Below, one piece after another: positions 1 through 7,687 of a stretch of DNA of 64,000 nucleotides. The stretch covers positions 18,829-82,828 of the forward strand of contig JBFWMD010000004.1 of the NCBI GenBank assembly GCA_050251775.1, given 5' to 3'. How positions within the stretch are numbered: position 1 is the first letter of the stretch; every line of letters begins with the position of its first letter. Origin of the DNA: Paucidesulfovibrio sp050251775. Its GTDB lineage: Bacteria > Desulfobacterota > Desulfovibrionia > Desulfovibrionales > Desulfovibrionaceae. The translations under genes were made by a program, and so were the position numbers. A model generated the notes under the pieces. The model made no database searches, was not told where the DNA came from, and worked only from the letters and a program-made list of their open reading frames with translations.

Positions 1-1
1 A

Positions 2-343
2 CAGCGGGAACGCACGGAAACCTACCTGCGGTTTTTCGGGCTGGACCGCCTTGCGGACCGGCGCATCCGCAGCCTTTCCTACGGGCAACTGCGGCGGGCG
101 CTTCTGGCACGAGCCGCTGTGGCCGGACCTCCGGTCCTGCTGCTGGACGAGCCACTTTCCGGGCTGGACCGACGCGCCCGCCCCAGGGTTCTGGAACTGC
201 TGGAGCGGCTCGCCGCCAGCGGGACCCATCTCGTTTACGTGACCCACCACACGGATGAACTGTTCCCGGCCATCGGCCTCGTCCTGCACCTGGAGCAGGG
301 CCGGGCCGCGTATTGCGGCCTGCGCCAAGGGCTTGAAACATAG
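2..343 (+). CDS. ABC transporter ATP-binding protein, C-terminal part (5' end outside window)
   Basis: Only the last 113 codons are present; the frame is open from the first bases, so the gene begins upstream. Visible elements are a variant ABC signature (LSYGQLRRA, about residue 25 of the visible part), Walker B (VLLLDEP), the D-loop (SGLD) and the switch histidine (YVTHHTDE). The order and spacing are those of the second half of an ABC nucleotide-binding domain. The THHxDE ending and the short tail after it resemble ModF/PhrA-type soluble ABC proteins, but that is a weak resemblance. The transported substrate cannot be told. It ends about 25 bp before a probable promoter for the next gene. 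Confidence 0.85.
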   Translation, partial: QRERTETYLRFFGLDRLADRRIRSLSYGQLRRALLARAAVAGPPVLLLDEPLSGLDRRARPRVLELLERLAASGTHLVYVTHHTDELFPAIGLVLHLEQGRAAYCGLRQGLET

Positions 344-367
344 TTATCGTTTTACAGCAAAAAATTA

Positions 368-397
368 TTGACATTCATTGCTTGGCAGGGGTAGTCT
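368..397 (+). promoter_or_regulatory. probable sigma-70 promoter for the DUF2975 gene
   Basis: A consensus TTGACA (368-373) lies in a locally AT-rich stretch, followed after 18 nt by TAGTCT (392-397). The start codon of the DUF2975 gene is 88 nt further on. The -10 box is poor, so this is a candidate only. Confidence 0.4.
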
Positions 398-485
398 TTG
401 TCTCAGGCAAAGGCATACGCGCATTCTTGCGCGGGGCGGACTCCCGTGCCGCGTTTTGCGTGCACAAAACGAAGCGAGGTCAGTG

Positions 486-1028
486 ATGGACAGGATCAAG
501 CGCGTGAGCGTCTGGTTCAAGTGGATATTTCTTGTCACCCTGGTGGCTCTTCCGGTTTTGGATGCGCTGCTCTGGGCCTGCGCGGAACCGTTTCAGCTGC
601 TCGACGCCCTGCGCGAAAGCAGTGCCACTTTTTCCGGACTGCCCGCAGGGCTGGAAATGCCCTGGGATGTCCGGCTGCTGACCTTTGGCGCGGGGCTCTT
701 GCCGTTGGGCGCGAATCTGGTCGGCATCTATTTTCTCATGCGCCTGTTCCGGCTCTATGCCGCCGGAGAGATATTCTCCCTGGCCAACGTGCGTTGCTTC
801 CGGTGGATCGGCTGGGCCATCATCGGACGCCAGGCCGTTGACCCGGCGTATCAGGCCCTGACCACCGCCGCCCTGACCATGCACAACCCCGCCGGGGAAC
901 GGCTGATCGGCGTCGGCGTAAGCGACGTCAATGTCACGCAGTTGCTCATCGGTTTCGTCATCCTGGTGATCTCCTGGGTCATGGACGAGGGCCGCAGGCT
1001 TCAGGAAGAAGAAGCTCTTGTGATCTGA
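486..1028 (+). CDS. DUF2975 family four-helix membrane protein
   Basis: The protein has 180 residues and four hydrophobic segments (near residues 10-30, 65-90, 105-125 and 145-165), the topology of the DUF2975 family, whose biochemical role is not known. The start chosen is the ATG preceded by GCGAGGTCAGTG, which carries a Shine-Dalgarno-like GAGG; the frame stays open upstream but the longer form would place a Cys/Arg-rich stretch before the first membrane segment. The next gene, 12 bp downstream, encodes a YozG-like helix-turn-helix protein; this DUF2975 plus YozG-like pair recurs in many bacteria, and the small protein is presumed to regulate it. Confidence 0.75.
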   Translation: MDRIKRVSVWFKWIFLVTLVALPVLDALLWACAEPFQLLDALRESSATFSGLPAGLEMPWDVRLLTFGAGLLPLGANLVGIYFLMRLFRLYAAGEIFSLANVRCFRWIGWAIIGRQAVDPAYQALTTAALTMHNPAGERLIGVGVSDVNVTQLLIGFVILVISWVMDEGRRLQEEEALVI

Positions 1029-1040
1029 TCTGGGAGGAGC

Positions 1041-1268
1041 ATGTCGATCATCGTCAACCTGGATGTGATGCTGGCACGGCGAAAGGTCAGCTCCAAAGAG
1101 CTGGCCGAAGCCGTGGGCATCACCGTGCAGAATATCTCCATTCTCAAGACAGGGAAGGCCAAGGCCATTCGTTTTGGAACGCTGGAAGCGATTTGTCGCT
1201 TCCTGGATTGCCAGCCTGGCGACATTCTCGAATACCGCGCCGCGTCGCGGGACGCCTCTGAGAAATAG
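1041..1268 (+). CDS. YozG-like XRE-family helix-turn-helix regulator
   Basis: A 75-residue DNA-binding protein that is almost only an HTH domain: residues 8-65 contain the pattern LARRKVSSKELAEAVGIT ... ISILKTGKAKAIRF followed by CRFLDCQPGDILEY, typical of YozG/Cro-CI-like regulators. A strong Shine-Dalgarno (GGGAGGAGC) precedes the ATG. It follows the DUF2975 gene by 12 bp and is surely co-transcribed; the family is usually paired with DUF2975 membrane proteins. DNA target and ligand are unknown. Confidence 0.85.
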   Translation: MSIIVNLDVMLARRKVSSKELAEAVGITVQNISILKTGKAKAIRFGTLEAICRFLDCQPGDILEYRAASRDASEK

Positions 1269-1655
1269 CTGCGGGGAGCCACTCGGTTAACCGCAACGGC
1301 GTTGCAAGGCAGGACGCGGGGTGCTGGGTTGGTTGCATGTTGGCTATTGTTGTTCGTTGTTGATTAAAAGTAATTAATATATTGTTTTAATTTGTGAATA
1401 TGGGTACTTTTCAATGAAGCTTCCGAGCGAAAGAATGCTGGCGGCGCGCAGGGCGCGGGTTCGGGAGTCTGGGCGGGTTCAAGGCGATCGCAAGCGTTGG
1501 CCTCGCCGTTCTCCGCCGAAACGGCAGGGCGGCGAGATTGCGCGTGGGCTCATGATCCGGGGGGCGGGAAGCTCGCAAGCGTTGGCCGCAGAATTTTCCG
1601 CGAAGACGGCAGTGGCGGCGTTATGGGCGGCGGCGCAATGGCGTGGGGAGTGCGG
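1269..1655. other. 387-bp intergenic stretch without a convincing gene
   Basis: This lies between two convergent genes. It holds an AT-rich block (about 1330-1415) followed by GC-rich DNA containing an imperfect two-copy direct repeat about 85 bp apart: the 15-mer TCGCAAGCGTTGGCC occurs at 1488-1502 and 1573-1587, with continued similarity for about 30 bp after each copy. Small frames here overlap the end of the HD-GYP gene and resemble no known protein. No clear terminator hairpin with a T-run was found. Confidence 0.6.
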
Positions 1656-2858
1656 CTACTTGTTTTCCTGGTACTTGGCCTTGATGGCCTGGATGGTGTC
1701 GTAGATTTCGAAAAAGGCGTCCACGACCTGCGGATCGAAGTGGTGTCCGCGTTCCTCGCGGATCAGCGCCAGAATGCGCTCCTCGGGCCAGGCCTGCTTG
1801 TAGGAGCGCTCGGAACCAAGGGCATCGTAGACATCCGCCAGGGCGCAGATGCGCGCGGAAAAGGGGATGTCTTCCCCGGCAAGGGGGGCTGTGCAGAGCT
1901 TCTGCACCTTGGAGAGGTCGTCGTGCAGGTTGCCGGGGTAGCCCGTGCCGTCCCAGCGTTCGTGGTGGTGCAGGGCGATGTCCAGGCAGAGCGTGTCCAG
2001 CTCCGAGGTGGTGTTCACGAAAAGCGCCCCGCCGAACACGGTGTGCCATTGGATCGTGGCGAACTCATCCTTGTCCAGGCGACCGGGTTTTTTCAGGATC
2101 GCGTCCGGGATGCCGACCTTGCCCACGTCGTGGAGCATGGCGGCAAGGCGGATGAGATCCTTGGTGCGGCGAACCTCGTCCGCCTCCCGGCCCTGGTCCA
2201 GAGTGATCTTGTGATACAGTTCGGCGGTGTAGGCTCCCACGCGCATGACGTGCGCCCCGGTTTCGGAGGGGTCGCGCATTTCCGCCATTTTCATCATCCG
2301 CAGGATCAGCTCGCGGGTCATGATGCCCCGTTCAATGGCCACGGAGGCGTGGTTTGCGAAGAAGGGCGCGTATTTCAGGTCTTCCTCGCAAAAGGGGCGG
2401 ACAACGCCTTCTTCGTCACGGGCATTGATGAGCTGGAGCACGCCTACCGGAGTATCGCGAAGTGTTTTCAGGGGAATGGTCAGGATTGAACGGGTGGCGT
2501 AGCCGCTTTCCTCGTCAAAGGAGCGGTTGAAGCTGTAGGGCAGTTCCTTGCTCAATTCATAGGCGTCGTCGATGACCAGGGTCTTGCCGGTGAGCGCGGC
2601 GTAGCCCACGATGGAGTGCTCATTGATGGGCAGGCTGAAATCCGTGTACACATGGCGGTTGACGGCGTTGTTCCCGAATAATGTGTCGTTGTGAACATAG
2701 CTGAAACGCAGCGCGCCGTCCTGGATTAAGAATATGGAACCGGCGTCCGCGTTGGTAAGTTGCCTTGCCTCGAAAAGCACTCGGTCCAAAATCGTATCAA
2801 CATCCTTGAGATGATTGAGTTCCTCAATCACCGTCATGATGTTTTTTACGATGTCCAT
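1656..2858 (-). CDS. GAF domain and HD-GYP domain protein (probable cyclic-di-GMP phosphodiesterase)
   Basis: 400 residues: an N-terminal GAF-like sensor domain (about residues 5-165, with ANAGSIF-like and SIVGYAALTG segments) and a C-terminal HD-GYP domain. The metal-binding HDVGKVGIPD, the later HDxxx-type HHERWDGTGYPG and the ALADVYDAL segment are all present, so the active site looks intact. The expected reaction is hydrolysis of c-di-GMP, with the GAF domain sensing a ligand. The start is the ATG at 2858; the frame is open further upstream, but that region is the divergent promoter of the next gene. The ATG lacks a strong Shine-Dalgarno. A weak TTTCCT-17-TAGCTT promoter lies 13 nt before it. 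Confidence 0.85.
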   Translation of the reverse strand: MDIVKNIMTVIEELNHLKDVDTILDRVLFEARQLTNADAGSIFLIQDGALRFSYVHNDTLFGNNAVNRHVYTDFSLPINEHSIVGYAALTGKTLVIDDAYELSKELPYSFNRSFDEESGYATRSILTIPLKTLRDTPVGVLQLINARDEEGVVRPFCEEDLKYAPFFANHASVAIERGIMTRELILRMMKMAEMRDPSETGAHVMRVGAYTAELYHKITLDQGREADEVRRTKDLIRLAAMLHDVGKVGIPDAILKKPGRLDKDEFATIQWHTVFGGALFVNTTSELDTLCLDIALHHHERWDGTGYPGNLHDDLSKVQKLCTAPLAGEDIPFSARICALADVYDALGSERSYKQAWPEERILALIREERGHHFDPQVVDAFFEIYDTIQAIKAKYQENK

Positions 2859-2900
2859 TGGACTCTTGCACAAGCTATCCACGCGAACCCCTCCAGGAAA

Positions 2901-2929
2901 TTGCGCTTTCCAGACAATCCTCATACACT
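2901..2929 (+). promoter_or_regulatory. promoter for the TrpF-like gene
   Basis: TTGCGC (2901-2906), a 17-nt spacer and TACACT (2924-2929), 22 nt before the ATG. It lies in the 93-bp divergent gap shared with the HD-GYP gene. Confidence 0.45.
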
Positions 2930-2951
2930 TCCAACAAGGAAAAATCCAGGG

Positions 2952-3707
2952 ATGAAGAACACCAACCTTTTTACGATACCGTGTCTGCAAGCAGCTGGAG
3001 TGTGTTCATTGGACGAGGCACAATTGCTTGTCAAGGCCGGATTCACGCATTTGGGATTCCCCATGGGGCCAGGTGTGGTGGAAGAAGATGTGGATGCATG
3101 GAAGGCCGCCCGCATCGTCCGCGCCCTTGCCGCCGATCATACCGATGATCCCGTCTGCGTCAAGATTACCTGCGTGTTGATCACCTATCTGCGAAACGCT
3201 TTGGAAATATTGGAATTGCTGGAGCGATCAGCCATGCGCGCGGTGCAGTTGCATGCGCCCGTGACGCCCGCCGAGGTCGCGGCCCTGCGCCGCGCCGATC
3301 CGGAACTCGTGATTTTCAAGAGCATCGTCATGGGCCGCCCCGGGGAAGCCGACCCCTTGAACGTGGCCAGGGGGCATGCTCCGTATGTGGACGCCTTTCT
3401 CACCGATACGTATGACCCCGTTACCGGCGCCAGCGGCGCCACGGGCCGCACCCATGACTGGGCCGCGAGCCGCGCCCTGGTGGAGGCCAGGTTGCGCCCC
3501 GTGATCCTCGCCGGAGGACTGACCCCGGACAACGTGGCCCAGGCCGTGCGCGCCGTGCGTCCCGCCGGGGTGGACGCCCATACGGGCCTGGAGGACGCCC
3601 AGGGGCGCAAAGACCCGGAAAAGGCCAGCAGCTTTGTGCGCAACGCTCTCCAGGTGTTGCCTAACGCCCTGGAAAAGGGTAAGCAAAATCCACCGTTTTG
3701 CTGGTAG
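2952..3707 (+). CDS. TrpF-like (phosphoribosylanthranilate isomerase family) protein with altered active-site Cys
   Basis: 251 residues with the (beta/alpha)8 pattern of phosphoribosylanthranilate isomerase: VQLHAPVTPAEVAAL, DAFLTDTYDP, TGRTHDW and VILAGGLTPDNVAQAV are recognisable, including the Asp expected as general base/acid. The N-terminal signature normally read as KxCG is here LQAAGVCSLDEA, so the catalytic Cys position appears to be Ala, with a Cys three residues later. The usual SSGVE ending is AHTGLE. The gene stands alone, far from any tryptophan gene, and has a C-terminal extension. It may not be a genuine tryptophan enzyme. The ATG at 2952 is preceded by AAGGA; the longer open frame upstream is on the divergent gene. 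Confidence 0.65.
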   Translation: MKNTNLFTIPCLQAAGVCSLDEAQLLVKAGFTHLGFPMGPGVVEEDVDAWKAARIVRALAADHTDDPVCVKITCVLITYLRNALEILELLERSAMRAVQLHAPVTPAEVAALRRADPELVIFKSIVMGRPGEADPLNVARGHAPYVDAFLTDTYDPVTGASGATGRTHDWAASRALVEARLRPVILAGGLTPDNVAQAVRAVRPAGVDAHTGLEDAQGRKDPEKASSFVRNALQVLPNALEKGKQNPPFCW

Positions 3708-3737
3708 TGTGCAAAGTGATGTAAGTGAGGGGGATGT

Positions 3738-3956
3738 ATGGCGAAAGAAGAAGCCATAGAAGTCGAGGGCATCATCCAGGAGGCCCTCCCCAACGCCATG
3801 TTTCGAGTGGAGCTGGAGAACGGCCATAACATTCTTGGCCACATTTCCGGCAAGATGAGAAAGCATTACATTCGTATCCTGCCCGGCGACAAGGTCAAGG
3901 TGGAGCTCTCCCCCTACGACCTGACCCGCGGTCGCATCACCTACCGCATGCGCTGA
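3738..3956 (+). CDS. infA: translation initiation factor IF-1
   Basis: A 72-residue S1/OB-fold protein matching IF-1 over its full length: MAKEEAIEVEGII start, VELENGHNILGHISGKMRK core and the RGRITYRMR end. IF-1 binds the A site of the 30S subunit during initiation. GAGGGGG precedes the ATG at good distance. The gene follows the TrpF-like gene by 30 bp and is followed by a T-rich hairpin. Confidence 0.97.
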   Translation: MAKEEAIEVEGIIQEALPNAMFRVELENGHNILGHISGKMRKHYIRILPGDKVKVELSPYDLTRGRITYRMR

Positions 3957-3975
3957 AAATCCGTTTTCCCACCAC

Positions 3976-3997
3976 CCGGCGTCGAGGCCGGTTTTTT
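3976..3997 (+). terminator. short Rho-independent terminator after infA
   Basis: CCGGC (3976-3980) can pair with GCCGG (3987-3991) across a six-base loop, followed directly by six Ts. The stem is only five base pairs, so termination may be partial. Confidence 0.45.
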
Positions 3998-4102
3998 GTT
4001 CGCCCGAGCGGAAAGAGTCGATGGGTTTAAGTGCTCATGGCGTTGCGCCGGACCGAGAACCGGGATACCTTTGCCCCGGACGCAACAACCAGGGAGGACG
4101 GC

Positions 4103-4312
4103 GTGGCCAGACACAAGGGCACGGTGACGTGGTTTAACGACATCAAGGGGTTCGGATTCATCCGCACGGAATCCGGACAGGATGTCTTTGTCAATTTTCA
4201 GGAGATCGAGCGCGACGGCTTCCAGACCCTGGCCGTGGGCGAAAGCGTAAGTTTTGAGCTGGAGGGCGGGGAACACGCGCCCAAGGCCCTGCGGGTCGTG
4301 CCCGAGAAATGA
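4103..4312 (+). CDS. cold-shock domain protein
   Basis: 69 residues, the normal size for a CspA-type protein. RNP1-like KGFGFI and RNP2-like DVFVNF motifs are present, after GTVTWFND. It is expected to bind single-stranded RNA or DNA as an RNA chaperone. I chose the GTG at 4103 because GGGAGGA ends four bases before it and the protein then matches the family length; an in-frame ATG at 4031 would add 24 residues unlike any Csp. VNF in place of the usual VHF in RNP2 is a minor variation. Confidence 0.92.
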   Translation: MARHKGTVTWFNDIKGFGFIRTESGQDVFVNFQEIERDGFQTLAVGESVSFELEGGEHAPKALRVVPEK

Positions 4313-4313
4313 T

Positions 4314-4634
4314 TCAGAGCCCGCGCATTTCGGCCGTGCCGATGGCGCTGAAGGCCCGCCGCTCCGCTTTCCAGCCGCCCCGGCGCAGGCGATAGCGGAT
4401 CAGCTCCTGGCCGAGATGGTCCAGGAAGTCCACCTCGCCCCAACCGTCCTCGTCCATGAGCTGTACCAGCTCATCCAGAAAGCTTTCCACATCGATATAT
4501 TGTCCCTCGTGGTCCAGATGCAGCTTGCGGTCCGCGTAGCGGACCTGCGGAAAGGGAATGGAGTCTTTGATCTTTTCGTAGTTTTCCGGGGAGATGCCGG
4601 TGATATCCCCGTAGCTGCGCACGTCGTCACGCAT
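4314..4634 (-). CDS. hypothetical protein, co-translated with lpxB
   Basis: 106 residues, acidic and soluble, no signal peptide and no motif that I recognise. Its ATG overlaps the last codons of lpxB by eight bases, so it is probably translated by coupling; no strong Shine-Dalgarno is visible. It also ends one base from the end of the convergent cold-shock gene. The tight overlap and good codon use suggest a real gene. Function unknown. Confidence 0.65.
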   Translation of the reverse strand: MRDDVRSYGDITGISPENYEKIKDSIPFPQVRYADRKLHLDHEGQYIDVESFLDELVQLMDEDGWGEVDFLDHLGQELIRYRLRRGGWKAERRAFSAIGTAEMRGL

Positions 4635-5805
4635 GGTGGTTTTCCGTCCGGGCTTGGGTCAGGTCGTGGAGGATGATGCCCGCCGCACGGACCGGGGCGC
4701 CTGGTTCGCCCACCATGCCCCGCAGGGCGGCCAGGTCCGCGAGCACTGTCTTGCGCCGGGGGCCGTCCATGAGTTCCAGCGCGGTGCGTGCCACGCCTTC
4801 GGGTTCGGCCCGTTCCTGGATCAGCTCCGGAAAGACCTCGCGGTCCAGGATCAGGTTGGGCAGCCCGGCGAACTCCACGTTCACCAGCCACTGGGTCAGA
4901 CGGTATTCAAAGTTGGAGAGCTTGTAGGAGAGCAGGGCGGGCGTGCCGATGAGCGCGGCCTCCAGGGTCACGGTTCCGGAGGCGGCCAGGAGCACCCGGC
5001 TTTTGCGCATGGCCTCGTAGCGCTGCTCCGGGCCCACGATCTCGCAGGGCAGGTCCGAGGGCCAGAGCGAGCGCAGCAGGGCATCGTCCACGCCCGGCGC
5101 GCGCACCAGCCGGATTCGCTCCACAGGACGCTGGGCGCGGATGCGCCGCACGGCCTCGCCGAACAGGGGCAACAGGCTGTGGATTTCCCGGCGGCGACTG
5201 CCGGGCAGCACGCCCACGCTGTCCGCCTCCGGAATCAGTGCGTCCAGTTTGGCCAGGGGCAACTGGTCCATGAGCGGGTGGCCCACGTAGTCCGCCTCCA
5301 TGCCCCGTTCCTTGTAGAAGGCCTGCTCAAAGGGCAGGATGCAGAGCACCTTGCGCACATGCTTTTTCAGAAATTTGACGCGCCCCGAGCGCCAGGCCCA
5401 GATCTGCGGGCTGATGTAGTAGTAGACCGGGATGCCCAGGCTGTGGGCGATCTTGGCCACCCGGAAGTGGAACTCCGGGCAGTCGATGAGCACCACGGCC
5501 CTGGGCCGCAGCCGTTTGAAGTCGGCCTTGATCCGGCGCAGCAGCGCCAGGATGCCGGGCAGGCCCTTGAGGATGCCGCCCAGGCCCACCAGGGAGACGA
5601 GGTCCATGCCGTGGCGCACCTCGCAGCCCGCTCCGGCCAGGACCGGGCCGCCCATGCCCGTGAGGGGCAGCTCCGGCGCTTGCGCCAGCAGAGCGCGGGC
5701 CAGCAGTCCCGCGTGCATGTCTCCCGAAGGTTCGCCCGCGCTGATCCAGAGGGGGCCGTTTCCGGCGTCAAAGGCCCTGTCCGGGCCGAGCGTTTCGTTT
5801 TCCAT
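4627..5805 (-). CDS. lpxB: lipid-A-disaccharide synthase LpxB
   Basis: 392 residues, close to the usual LpxB length. The enzyme (GT19) joins UDP-2,3-diacylglucosamine and lipid X into the lipid A disaccharide at the inner membrane face. Diagnostic segments: ISAGEPSGDMHAG near the N-terminus, VVLIDCPEFHFRVAK, YYYISPQIWAWR, GVLPGSRRREI and LLAASGTVTLEAAL. The ATG at 5805 was chosen because the frame upstream of it encodes an Arg/Pro-rich stretch and a promoter -10 box sits just seven bases before it. No Shine-Dalgarno is present, which fits a leaderless mRNA. The gene is divergent from a Gfo/Idh/MocA oxidoreductase. Confidence 0.95.
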   Translation of the reverse strand: MENETLGPDRAFDAGNGPLWISAGEPSGDMHAGLLARALLAQAPELPLTGMGGPVLAGAGCEVRHGMDLVSLVGLGGILKGLPGILALLRRIKADFKRLRPRAVVLIDCPEFHFRVAKIAHSLGIPVYYYISPQIWAWRSGRVKFLKKHVRKVLCILPFEQAFYKERGMEADYVGHPLMDQLPLAKLDALIPEADSVGVLPGSRRREIHSLLPLFGEAVRRIRAQRPVERIRLVRAPGVDDALLRSLWPSDLPCEIVGPEQRYEAMRKSRVLLAASGTVTLEAALIGTPALLSYKLSNFEYRLTQWLVNVEFAGLPNLILDREVFPELIQERAEPEGVARTALELMDGPRRKTVLADLAALRGMVGEPGAPVRAAGIILHDLTQARTENHHA

Positions 5806-5812
5806 GGGCCGC

Positions 5813-5841
5813 AAACTAGCCGGAAACGGGCGCGCGGGCAA
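5813..5841 (-). promoter_or_regulatory. lpxB promoter placing the transcript start at the ATG (leaderless)
   Basis: On the minus strand: TTGCCC (5841-5836), 17-nt spacer, TAGTTT (5818-5813), then seven bases and the ATG. Normal spacing puts the first transcribed base at or beside the start codon. One of five such promoters in this window. Confidence 0.5.
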
Positions 5842-5882
5842 GATGCCCAAACCACGCGCACGGCAGGGGCGGCGCGTTGCGC

Positions 5883-5911
5883 TTGCCAAGGCCGTCCGGA
5901 GCGGGTAGGTT
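5883..5911 (+). promoter_or_regulatory. promoter for the Gfo/Idh/MocA gene
   Basis: TTGCCA (5883-5888), 17-nt spacer, TAGGTT (5906-5911), about 40 bp before the ATG; back to back with the lpxB promoter. Confidence 0.45.
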
Positions 5912-5952
5912 CCGGCGCATCAATTTCTGACCGCAACCGTACAGGATGAGCC

Positions 5953-6882
5953 ATGTTGAAAGTCGGAGTGATCGGATTGGGCTGGATGGGCCGCATTCAT
6001 CTGCGCAATTATACGGAAATGGCCGACGTGGAAGTGCTCGGCGTGGTGGACCCGGACGCGGACGCCCGCAAGGCCGCCTCGGAGAACTTCGGCGTGGCCG
6101 CCTTCGGCGAGTTGGAGGAACTGCTGGCGCTCAAGCCGGACGCCGTGAGCGTCTGCGTGCCCACAGTGCTGCACCGCGACGTGGCCCTCAAGGTCATTGC
6201 CGCCGGAAGCAGCCTGCTTGTGGAAAAACCCCTGGCCGCCACGGCCGCCGAGGGCCGCGAAGTGGTCGAGGCCGCCCGGGCCGCGAACCTGACCCTGATG
6301 GTCGGCCATGTGGAGCGCTACAACCCCGCGGTGCGTCGGATCAAGGAACTGCTCTCCGAGGAGGGGACCGAGACCATCTCCATCACCATCGAGCGCGTGG
6401 GACCCTACCCGCCGCGCATTCAGGATGTGGGCGTGATCAAGGATCTGGCTTCCCATGACATCGATCTGCTGCGTTTTCTCACGGGCTCGGAGTTCAAGAG
6501 CGTCTACGCCGTGACCACCACCAGCCAGGGCAAGCACGAGGACACCGCGCTGATCACCGCCCAGATGGAGAACGGCGTGCTCGCCAACATCTCCACCAAC
6601 TGGGTCACGCCGTACAAGTCCCGCAAGATCCAGGCCGCGTGCAAGACCAAGTACGTGGAAGCCAACCTGATCACCCAGGAGGTCAAGGAGTATTCGAGCT
6701 TCTCCTCCTACGACAAGAGCTACTCCGTGCGCGAATGGCCGCTGATCTACCGCGAGCCGGTCAAGGAGGAGCTCAAGGACTTCCTCGGAGCGGTGCGCGC
6801 TCATACGCCCGCGCCCATTCGCGGCGAGGACGGTCTGGCCGTGCTGGAGACCTTTGACCGCATCTTCGAGTGCGCCTGCTGA
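5953..6882 (+). CDS. Gfo/Idh/MocA-family NAD(P)-dependent oxidoreductase
   Basis: 309 residues: N-terminal Rossmann domain (GVIGLGWMGRIH, residues about 4-15) with the dinucleotide-sugar dehydrogenase marker VEKPLA near residue 93, then GHVERYNPAV and the C-terminal alpha/beta domain containing DLASHDIDLLRF, which supplies the family catalytic His. Substrates of this family are usually sugars or sugar nucleotides. Being divergent from lpxB it may act on a lipid A or LPS precursor; GnnA, the UDP-GlcNAc 3-dehydrogenase that leads to amide-linked lipid A, belongs to the same family and is often near lpx genes. No GnnB-type aminotransferase is in the window, so that role is only a suggestion. Confidence 0.88.
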   Translation: MLKVGVIGLGWMGRIHLRNYTEMADVEVLGVVDPDADARKAASENFGVAAFGELEELLALKPDAVSVCVPTVLHRDVALKVIAAGSSLLVEKPLAATAAEGREVVEAARAANLTLMVGHVERYNPAVRRIKELLSEEGTETISITIERVGPYPPRIQDVGVIKDLASHDIDLLRFLTGSEFKSVYAVTTTSQGKHEDTALITAQMENGVLANISTNWVTPYKSRKIQAACKTKYVEANLITQEVKEYSSFSSYDKSYSVREWPLIYREPVKEELKDFLGAVRAHTPAPIRGEDGLAVLETFDRIFECAC

Positions 6883-6921
6883 CGGCGGCAAATGCCCCGG
6901 CGCTGAATAAAAGCTGAAACA

Positions 6922-6959
6922 AAACGCCCCCGCCCGGTCTGATCCGGGCGGGGGCGTTT
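6922..6959. terminator. strong bidirectional Rho-independent terminator
   Basis: A perfect 16-bp stem (6922-6937 with 6944-6959) and a six-base loop, with As on one side and Ts on the other. It lies between the convergent oxidoreductase and BON lipoprotein genes and can serve both. Confidence 0.85.
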
Positions 6960-6979
6960 CGCGTTGTGTCGTCGAAGGT

Positions 6980-7582
6980 TCAGCTCCGCACAGCGAGGTA
7001 GGAACGGATTTCCCGCAGCCCGTCCACCTTGCGCAGCAGCGACTCCACATGGTGCTTCTGCTCTGTGGTATCCACCCGGCCCATGACCACGGCGCTGCGT
7101 TCCAGCACGCGCACGCGTACCTGTGCCGTGCCCATGTCCTCGTCCCCGTCCAGCTGGATCAGGATGCGCCGCGCCAGTTCGCGGTCCGCCTCGGGGTCAC
7201 GCTGGGCCGCTGGAGTGGGGCGGAAGAACGAACAGGTCAGCCGCCGCACGCCCGACACCTGCCGGGCGGTCAGCCGCGCGCGTTCCGCTTCGTGCTTGTT
7301 CGGAAAGACGCCCACGAGGAAAAGATGTCCGTCCATGGCGATGGGCGCGAGGCTTACGTAGCGCACGCCCTTGTCGTCAAGCTTTTGCCGCACGGCCTGT
7401 TCGATGTTCCGGTCTTCGGCGGAAACCCCGACGAAATCCACGCGGGAACGCGGCATGACCACGTCGCTGTAGTCGTAGGCGGTTTTGGCCATGCCTGCGG
7501 CCTGGATCACGGGCATGGCCGCTGTGCCGCAGCCCGTGAGCAGGAGCGAGGCGAAGAGCAGAACAATGGCGGTGTGGCGCAT
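6980..7582 (-). CDS. BON-domain (OsmY-like) lipoprotein
   Basis: 200 residues. The N-terminus has a lipoprotein signal with lipobox LLTGC (Cys near residue 17), so the protein is probably anchored in the outer membrane facing the periplasm. Two BON-like repeats follow: one around residues 55-110 (NIEQAVRQKLDDKGV ... FLVGVF) and one around 130-195 (RRILIQLDGDEDM ... AVVMGRVDTTEQKHHV). BON domains bind membranes or phospholipids. The ATG at 7582 has GAGGGAG six bases upstream; the frame before it would destroy the signal peptide. Confidence 0.85.
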   Translation of the reverse strand: MRHTAIVLLFASLLLTGCGTAAMPVIQAAGMAKTAYDYSDVVMPRSRVDFVGVSAEDRNIEQAVRQKLDDKGVRYVSLAPIAMDGHLFLVGVFPNKHEAERARLTARQVSGVRRLTCSFFRPTPAAQRDPEADRELARRILIQLDGDEDMGTAQVRVRVLERSAVVMGRVDTTEQKHHVESLLRKVDGLREIRSYLAVRS

Positions 7583-7687
7583 AGGGTCTCCCTCATGGAA
7601 CGGCCCCATGTTTCCAGGTCCGTCCATACGGCGGGAGACATTGCAAAAAACGAGGAGAAAAGGAAAAAAACAGTTATTTCAGATTGT

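Noticed and set aside
1414..1704. Small gene after the XRE regulator
   Set aside because: It overlaps the end of the HD-GYP gene, has no Shine-Dalgarno and an Arg/Ala-rich composition typical of random GC-rich frames.
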